DNA of 64,000 nucleotides, from positions 3,358,952 through 3,422,951 of the forward strand of contig NC_057015.1 of the NCBI RefSeq assembly GCF_000002595.2, read 5' to 3'. Source of the stretch: Chlamydomonas reinhardtii (taxonomy: Eukaryota; Chlorophyta; Chlorophyceae; Chlamydomonadales; Chlamydomonadaceae). This document shows, one piece after another, positions 57,879 to 64,000 of this stretch. The position numbers and the translations under genes were made by a program. The notes beneath the pieces were generated by a model that worked only from the letters and a program-made list of their open reading frames with translations, ran no database searches and was not told where the DNA came from. Positions within the stretch are counted from its first letter, which is position 1, and every line of letters starts with the position of its first letter.

Positions 57879-58338
57879 ACATGTAGGTCGCAGTGGAAGT
57901 GCAAATGGCATTTGGTGGGGTGGAGGACAACAAAGCGCCATGGAAGCCATATAGGAACGCCGTATAGAGTTACCACTGGTAGTGCACTGTAACGAAGCTG
58001 CATGCGATGTTTGTCGGTCATGCCAACACGATCTGAGATTCTGGCCTGACCATTTCTGGGCCAGACTGCAGACTAGGCGTCGGCGGCATAGAAGATATCG
58101 GCGCAGCTGACAGCCACAGGGTGCCAATGTGCCACCTACCGCGTTGTGACGCGCTCAAAGCCGTAAAGCATATGCACTATGCAGGGTGGTGACACAACGC
58201 CCACAAGCCTGGGCAAATGGCGGGCATACTCAGCGTCATCACCGTGACAGCGACGCACATAGCAGTAGCTCGGCTGCAGGCAGGCAGGCACCAACCGCCA
58301 CCAACAGCCGTGCAGGTTTGCCCCTGCGGCATCTTGTG

Positions 58339-58343
58339 TTACA
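58339..58343 (-). terminator. TGTAA poly(A) signal, thioredoxin-like gene
   Basis: Minus-strand TGTAA, giving a 3' UTR of about 780 bases for the gene ending at 59119. Confidence 0.5.
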
Positions 58344-58813
58344 AAGCGGGCACTGTCATAGATCTTGGGGTCTGCAATTGCAGTCCGTTCTTTATTTCAC
58401 GACGGTGCCGCAACACAGCCGCTGTGAGGCTGAAGTGTGCAAATTGCGTCTTGCCCTCACGGGCGCACCAAAACATATACACAAGGATGCGCCCCTGGGT
58501 GTCCCGCACCCCCGCCCGCTGCCGCCCGTGCAAGTTTAATCCGGGCCTCACACCAATAACGCGATCACTGCAAAGAATCCCTCACTTCGGGCAACGCGAA
58601 GCAGCCATGAGCCCTCCTTAGCCACAAATCGTGCGACACGACCCAAACTTTAAAACCGCAGCCAACAAACTACCAGCAACCAAGGCCCCCATCTCACCGC
58701 GCTCGTCCGTCCTCGCCGCATGCGTCAAATGTTCAAGCAAATGGGCCCCACAGCCGCATGGCGTGCAGTTGAATGGTTCAGTGGCACCTGACACTCACAC
58801 ACACTCGCAGGCC

Positions 58814-58868
58814 GCCACTCGGGTCGCCACTCGGGTCGCCACTCGGGTCGCCACTTGGGTCGCCACTC
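58814..58868 (+). repeat. 12-bp tandem repeat, about 4.6 copies
   Basis: Unit gccactcgggtc repeated; the fourth copy has one change (gccacttgggtc). It lies in the probable 3' UTR of the thioredoxin-like gene. Confidence 0.9.
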
Positions 58869-59118
58869 TTGGCAAATGCACTCCCCGCCACGCTCCAGCT
58901 TACGCACCTGTCGCCACAGTATCCCACACCAAACCCTGACAAGGAAGAGAGGTCCAGTGGGCTGCGAAAAAACAAAAACCCGCTCATGCACGCCCCTCGC
59001 GCTAGCTAACGCTCTTTCCTTTCCGCGTAGCAGGAAGGGCACGCGGCAACAAGCCGACGGACAGTGCCAGCGCAAAATCGCCGCCGCTGCCCCCTGCTGC
59101 GCCCCTTGCGCCTGACGT

Positions 59119-60189
59119 CTACTCGTCGTCCTCGTCCTCAGTGGGCGCCTCCAGGTCCTCCGCCTTGATGTTCTTGCCCTTCTCGCCGTCCTTGAGCGCC
59201 TCAATCAGCACCGGCAGCACCTTGCTCTCGCGCGCGCCCGAGGCGCTGGCCACCACCTCGCCGTTGCGGTACATGCGGAAGGTCGGCGTGGACTTGACGC
59301 CCTATGGGAAGTTACAGGCCAGGTCGTGAGTATGTTGCTATGAGGTTTTGGGGGCCGGATTCGTGGGACAGGCAGCTTAGCACAGTTTCCAAAAATTGAG
59401 CCGGGGCCGGCGTCACAAGCGGGCACTCAGGCACTCACCCACGAGACCATGAGTTTCTTGGTCTCCGGGGAGTGGTCCCCCGTCAGCTCCAGCAGCAGCG
59501 AATCCGTCAGGATCTCAGCCATGCGCTGATATTTGGGCATGAACGCCTTGCAGGGCTTGCAGTGAGAGGACTGCGGGTGAGGAAAGGAGTCAGGAAGGGA
59601 CGTGGCGTGTCTCAACTACCCGAGAGCCCCGCCCACTGGCTGTGATGACCAGCAGCCTGGCAAAGCCAACATGCACATCGGCTCATGCTTCTCCTTGCAA
59701 AGCGCCTGGAGCCAGGCGGGCGCTGAGCCTGGCGCAAACATGCCCCGCTAATGACTCGCGACTTGCTTGCCTTGCACATGACGATGACCAGCTTCTCCTT
59801 GTTAGCATTCAGGATAGCTTCCACCTCCTCTGGTGTGTAAATCTGTAGGGCAGAGCAGTAAGAACCCCCTGCACGCTCAACGCGAAAGCCATCTCCAGCC
59901 ACTCCTGCCCGTTTTTGCTAGTCGCTGTCGTGACACAGGGTGCGCTATGCGAATATATGCACGTTAAAGCAACATAATCATGGGCGACGCGGTCGTTTAA
60001 GCGTCAAATACTCACCGGAAATACAGTTCCAGCGGAGGGCCCTGCAGCGCGCGGCTTGTTCGCGAGTGGATCGACCGACTGACGCGGTGCATCCGCTAGC
60101 GAACGCGGTGCAATGCGCAAGGGCCTCACAGCCTGGGCTGGGCGGGCGCAAGTCTGGCGCCCCGGCAGGACGCGCGACTGTACAAGCAT
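59119..60189 (-). CDS. Thioredoxin-like protein with CKPC active site, probable plastid targeting
   Basis: Four exons (60189-60016, 59842-59771, 59570-59439, 59301-59119) are all whole codons and give 186 residues. Residues 1-57 are Arg/Ala/Pro-rich, like a plastid (or mitochondrial) transit peptide. The thioredoxin fold runs from IYTPEEVEAILNANKEKLV, through KSSHCKPCKAFMPKYQRMAE with redox pair Cys86/Cys89, to GVKSTPTFRMYRNGEVV with cis-Pro132. The tail is acidic (EAPTEDEDDE). The usual WCGPC is replaced by HCKPC, so redox potential or partners may differ from classical thioredoxins. Intron 2 starts with GC (CAAG/GCAAGC) instead of GT. Joining there restores a continuous fold, while reading through would add residues that break it. 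The exact plant thioredoxin-like class is not assigned. Confidence 0.87.
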
Positions 60190-60902
60190 GTTGGAGTAAT
60201 AATACGCTTGAAGTGTGAATATAATTGAAACCCAAACAGCGTGGTGCGCTGGGAGAGGCCTCGGACTGGGTCATCACAAATCCCAGCGTGCATACCTTCC
60301 CTCGCTGCCCCGCCAGTCCGCCACCGCGGCAGCCTGGAACCCGCTGTGGCCGCGTCCCGGGCCCCGGGACCCATATAGTTGCAAGGTCAAGATACGTATT
60401 AGCCACGTGCAGATGCCCAGCCCATGTCCCACTGCCTGGGGAGCTGTGCGGTGCTCAATCACACCCCATGCCGCCTTCACATGATGAGTTCGCGTTGCTT
60501 GACCCCCCCCCCCCGGGGACCCGACTTATGCAAGTTGTAAATTGGCTGCCCAGCAGCCAGCACAAGTCCGGACCGACACCTGCCCTAGCCGTGGCTCCAT
60601 ACCTCCACCAAGGTTGCATCCCATGTGTCCGCACCAAGCCTGATCGCGCCCGGCCCTGCAGCGCACGCCCATTACCGGTAGTCTCAATCACACACTTGGA
60701 CCACATGGTCGACATCCGTGATAAGCTCGCACGCTGCATGGTCTCTTCGTAAATCCACTCTTGTCAGTATGTGCAGGCACGACGCCGCCTCGCCTATTGC
60801 TCTCGAAAGCAGGCAGGCCCCAAACATCAAGGCAGTCACGCATTCCAAACGCCAACAATCACTGCCCACCGGCGGCCATGGCCACCTATGCTGCACACCT
60901 GC
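60190..60902. other. Intergenic: thioredoxin-like promoter and fatty acid hydroxylase 3' UTR
   Basis: About 710 bases, with a run of ten or more C near 60507. No clear minus-strand TGTAA was found and no other gene is supported. Confidence 0.5.
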
Positions 60903-61754
60903 TCAAATCCCCGACTGCGTGCACAGAAGGATGTCAAACAGCACCGAGCTGATGCCATAGCCCTTGCTGTGGTCCTTATAGTGGTGGTGCATGTGGCGGC
61001 GCTTGAGGTCACGCAGCAGCGGCCCGGGCAGCGCGGTGCTGGGCACGTGGTGCATCATGAAGTGCAGCACGTCGTACGCCACGTACCCGTACCCCATCCC
61101 CGCGAACACCGCCAGCGCCACAGGGTACTGCAGCGTCGCCACCAGCACGCACCACACGCCGCCCACCACCACCGCTGCCGGCACCGGCGGGAACACCAGG
61201 CGGAGCTTGTCCATGGGATACTTGTGGTGGCAGCCGTGGAACAGGAAGTGGAAGGTGATGCCCAGCGGCGAGTTGAGCTCGGCGTGGAAGATGAAGCGGT
61301 GGATGAGGTACTCCAGCAGCTGCCAGCCCACCACGCCCATCAGCACCAGCGACACGGCGCTGGCCAGCGGCATGCCATGTCGCAGCACCGACAGCCCCAG
61401 GCAGTAGCTGAACAGCGGCAGCCACAGCAGCGGCACCACCCACCAGGGCGTCTTGCTGCATGACTCCACCAGCGCGTTGCCGAAGAAGAGGGGCTGCCCC
61501 GGCTCCGGCTCGTGCACCCACTTCCAGTAGGTTGCGCCCAGGCGGCCCACCTGCGCCACCACCGGCTTGGCGCGGTCAACAGACGGCTCCGCCGGGTGCT
61601 GTGATGGCCCCTGCGGTGGCTGCTGCGCCTGCTGCTTCTCTAGCTCCTGGCCCCGGCCTTGCTTCAGCCCTGTTCTCTGCCGCTGCTCCTGGCGGCCGCT
61701 GCTGCTGGCGAGCCCGCCTGAGCGCTCGGAAGCTGTATCTGTGGTAGGCGCCAT
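60903..61754 (-). CDS. FA2H: Fatty acid 2-hydroxylase (di-iron, lacks cytochrome b5 domain)
   Basis: Single exon, 283 residues, from ATG at 61754 (MAPTTDTASERSGG). Residues 1-75 are polar and disordered. The rest has several membrane helices (WVVPLLWLPLFSYCLGLSVL, ASAVSLVLMGVVGWQLLEYL, VVVGGVWCVLVATL). The His-box motifs of the sterol desaturase/fatty acid hydroxylase superfamily are present: HRFIFH, FHGCHHKYP, HFMMHHVP and RHMHHHYKDHSKGYGIS. These bind a di-iron centre. The protein would 2-hydroxylate very-long-chain acyl groups destined for sphingolipids at the ER. Yeast Scs7 and animal FA2H carry an N-terminal cytochrome b5 domain. This one lacks it, as do the plant FAH proteins, so it should depend on separate cytochrome b5. 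It is one of two intronless predictions here, unusual in this intron-rich window. Confidence 0.93.
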   Translation of the reverse strand: MAPTTDTASERSGGLASSSGRQEQRQRTGLKQGRGQELEKQQAQQPPQGPSQHPAEPSVDRAKPVVAQVGRLGATYWKWVHEPEPGQPLFFGNALVESCSKTPWWVVPLLWLPLFSYCLGLSVLRHGMPLASAVSLVLMGVVGWQLLEYLIHRFIFHAELNSPLGITFHFLFHGCHHKYPMDKLRLVFPPVPAAVVVGGVWCVLVATLQYPVALAVFAGMGYGYVAYDVLHFMMHHVPSTALPGPLLRDLKRRHMHHHYKDHSKGYGISSVLFDILLCTQSGI

Positions 61755-63712
61755 GGCGACTGGCAGGCGCACAATAGCTCAGCGGCGTGCAAGGCTTCAC
61801 AGGGCAGGCAACGCCTGGCGCCCCGCTAAGCGAAGGCACGCGCCTGCAGGAGGTCGCACCGAGGGCACGGTCTCCTGACGGACCACTGGCTTCGTCACTC
61901 GCCGCTGCCCTGCGTGCGCGCTGCGTCAGATGCAGGTGTGCCCAACTGCCGGGACTCTACTCCGCCTTGCACTTGTCGCCACACGCAGCGGTATGGGTAT
62001 GCTTCGCCTGCTTGCTCGGCTTGTAGTCGTTATGGTTCGGGTCCGACCTGCCGTAGCTGATAAGTCCCTGCACGCGCGAATGCCAACGCAGTCAGCCGCG
62101 GAGTCGCGGGCAGACCTTCCACGCCATTCTCCTTCCATCACCAGCGTTCACGGGCCTCACCAGTACTATTAAAAGGAATCCACCCGTGAGCATAAGCTCC
62201 TTGGCGTTCTTTAGTTCCGAGACGTCAGTACGCAGAGCCTGCAGAGACCGTGCGCGAGCAAACGATGAGGGATGCCGCTTGCGCAGCTCTGTAAACCATG
62301 TCTCCTACCGTGATAATGCAAGCAGCTCCGCCCGTGATTAGAAACCTAGTCAATCCCATTCCAGGAGTGTCATAAGAGGTTAGGACAGCAGAGATCAAAC
62401 TTGGGCTTATCGAGGATTGGAAGAATGGATTCTAGGTAACTACAACTTGTCATACATAGCGTGCGGATAGCACTTCTAAATCGGCCAACTCCTGTTGCAC
62501 GAGAGGACTGCACGATGCACGGGCACGTACACGACCTTGTCCCCCAACCCCTGTCAACCCCCAACATCCCGGGGAACCAGCGGCCTTATCAGCCAACCAG
62601 AGGGCGGGTGTTGTTTCTCTGGGTCGCAGATGGCCCTTCGCGGCGTGCGTACGGCATGCCCCCTTGTCCCTTCACTTGTAATCCACATCCTTATCAATGC
62701 ATGTTTCGGCGGGTTAGAGATTCCTCGACTTTGTCACCCGCTCTTGAGAGCAGTGGCCCCGGGCTATCTATCGCACACTTCCGGGAGCAGCCTAGAGTAG
62801 GCGGGGTTGCTCCGTGTCGCTCTCTGCTACAATGGCTACCCTCGCACCCCCTACACCCACGCCACGGATGACTTGCAACGCGAGCATGTCCAAGTATTTG
62901 CAGGAGCTGCAGCCAGGATGCAGCCTGGTAGTCGGCTGAAACCGACCCCGGTACAAGCTGCAATCCCTGTGGACGCCTGCCCCCACCCCCGCCCTCACGC
63001 CCTGTCACCCATCGGCCCGAGCTCGTTGCACCATGGGCGCGTCGCATTTGCTGCATACGGTACTCGCGGGGCTCCGAGTGGCTGAAGGAAGCGCGCGTGC
63101 GCGCTACTGGCTCTGGTGGCGTGGGCAGCCATTGCGGTGCCGCCGCAAGCGCCCTCCGTAACCCCGTTCCCTCGCTGGCGGGCCGGACGCATGTGCTTGG
63201 ACCCGCTCCTGGACCCGCACACACACTTGGTCTCTCCCCCGATTCGCATGGGCGTCGCTCACTGGAAGAGCTTAGCGGTGACCTTGTATCACAGCGCCTT
63301 GGAGTGCCGCGTGCGGGGCGGAATCAAGTACGACCCGCATGCCTCTGTACTGCCCCCCCCCCTTCGTGCCGCACCTCAGCCCACTGCGGCACTGCGCCAC
63401 GCCGCCTCATCTCCTCAGCTCCCAGACCTGCGGCCCTACAGCTGCAACCCCGCCAAGACGGCCCAGCATCTGCAGGCGCACCTCCCGATCCATTCTCCCC
63501 GCCGCTGCCGAGCACCGCTCCTCCATGGGTACTGCCGTTTGCGCCAAGGTGGCCTTACCCGCCGCACTCACCGGGCGCAACCTGCGCCAGCGGAGCTGCG
63601 CACCGCTATCGGCTGAGGCCGTGAGGTGTTGACGGCTTCAGCATTGGTACGGTACTCTCACCTCGACCGCCGCCTCTGTCTTGCACCCCGCCGCGGGCCT
63701 GGGCGCGACGGC
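61755..63712. other. Intergenic region, about 2 kb, no firm gene
   Basis: Holds the promoter of the fatty acid hydroxylase. The part from 61980 to 62480 is AT-richer. Open frames at 62832-62938 and 63116-63616 were considered and not supported. It may include the 5' UTR or promoter of a gene starting near 63713. Confidence 0.4.
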
Positions 63713-63892
63713 ATGGCGGCAGAGCACCAGCACGAGCGATACGTGCTGTCGGCAGTGGCGGCGGAGGCGTGGCGCGGGAGCCGACAGGCGGCGCCTCGGC
63801 TGGAGGTCGTGGAGGCCGCACCGGGACGGTTCGTCTCGAAAGCATTCTCGATAACAGGGCGCGCTGTGGTCTGGGAGAAGGCCTATGGGTGA
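63713..63892 (+). CDS. Possible first exon of a SET-like gene running off the window (tentative)
   Basis: From ATG at 63713 the frame reads MAAEHQHERYVLSAVAAEAW and then RLEVVEAAPGRFVSKAFSIT, GRAVVWEKAYG. The latter resembles the start of SET/SMYD-type domains (pattern: beta strand, P-G-R, then a G-x-x-V-x-x-E-x-Y turn). A TATGG/GTGAAC donor near 63890 could splice to an exon beyond the window, or the TGA at 63890-63892 could be real, giving a 59-residue peptide. Evidence is thin, and the similarity is from memory over only about 30 residues. Confidence 0.3.
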   Translation: MAAEHQHERYVLSAVAAEAWRGSRQAAPRLEVVEAAPGRFVSKAFSITGRAVVWEKAYG

Positions 63893-64000
63893 ACTCCTGG
63901 GAGTCCTGAGAAATTCCGCTTCCGATGCACGGAAATGGGACCTCACTCCTGGCAGGCATGAACTCGCATGTTGCACCGCAGATAATGTGTCATGATACTT

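Larger units (their letters stand above)
57563..59118. other. Convergent intergenic region (NUO8 and thioredoxin-like 3' UTRs)
   Basis: About 1.55 kb. NUO8 TGTAA candidates at 57874-57878 and 57988-57992 (+), and a thioredoxin-like candidate at 58339-58343 (-). It also holds a short 12-base tandem repeat. No extra gene is supported. Confidence 0.6.

Noticed and set aside
58217-58621. Cysteine-rich open frame between NUO8 and the thioredoxin-like gene
   Set aside because: It lies in the predicted 3' UTR of the thioredoxin-like gene. The cysteines do not form a known zinc or Fe-S motif.
62832-62938. Short ATG frame MATLAPPTPTPRMTCNASMS at 62832
   Set aside because: Only 35 codons before a stop, with no convincing splice partner; probably chance or 5' UTR.
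63116-63616. Open frame of 166 codons on the plus strand near the window end
   Set aside because: It lacks an ATG at the frame start and recognisable motifs; its Pro/Arg-rich composition looks like translated GC-rich noncoding DNA.

Overview
The window looks like nuclear DNA of a volvocalean green alga, either Chlamydomonas reinhardtii or a very close relative. The evidence is high GC, intron-rich genes with GT-AG (and a few GC-AG) introns of about 70-400 bases, TGTAA poly(A) signals, long 3' UTRs, Ala/Gly-rich low-complexity linkers, and a thylakoid CAS protein that I recognise as the C. reinhardtii type. From memory, CAS1 and NUO8 lie near each other on chromosome 12 of C. reinhardtii, which fits this window. 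No prokaryotic operons, rRNA, tRNA or CRISPR were seen, and no intact transposon was recognised.

Layout, left to right. 77-4443 (+): 3' part of an acidic, Ala/Glu-rich protein with a PPR-like start. 5807-8472 (+): CAS, the thylakoid calcium sensor. 9673-13710 (-): CEP95-like centrosome/cilium coiled-coil protein, head-to-head with 14301-18161 (+), a protein with two TPPP/EF-hand-like modules. 18578-19306 (-): small single-pass membrane protein. 20444-21504 (-): unknown 319 aa protein. 22148-24519 (-): Toprim RNase M5-like protein with a plastid-type N-terminus. 25707-30821 (-): HEAT-repeat PP4R1-type phosphatase regulatory subunit, head-to-head with 31260-42677 (+), a 25-exon gene fusing a Dug3-type glutamine amidotransferase to a Dug2-type WD40-M20 protein. 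42678-44171: gene-poor stretch with a 123-bp direct repeat. 44172-48471 (+): DUF262-HNH protein resembling bacterial GmrSD/SspE-type defence nucleases. 49362-52376 (+): F-box-like/LRR protein. 53995-55405 (-): NDUFAF3, head-to-head with 55615-57562 (+), NDUFS8/NUO8; both serve mitochondrial complex I. 59119-60189 (-): plastid-type thioredoxin-like protein. 60903-61754 (-): fatty acid 2-hydroxylase. 63713 to the window end (+): possible first exon of a SET-like gene.

Functional themes. Two respiratory complex I genes (a core Fe-S subunit and an assembly factor) share a roughly 210-base divergent promoter. Two probable centrosome/cilium genes share a roughly 590-base divergent promoter. Two plastid-type proteins (CAS, RNase M5-like) and a thioredoxin-like protein are scattered among them. 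The most notable finds are the Dug3-Dug2 fusion, which puts both subunits of the fungal cytosolic glutathione-degrading amidotransferase into one predicted 2183-residue polypeptide, and the intron-rich, apparently domesticated DUF262-HNH gene next to it. Exon junctions were placed by hand from splice consensus and reading-frame continuity. Family names rest on motif recognition, not on database searches.
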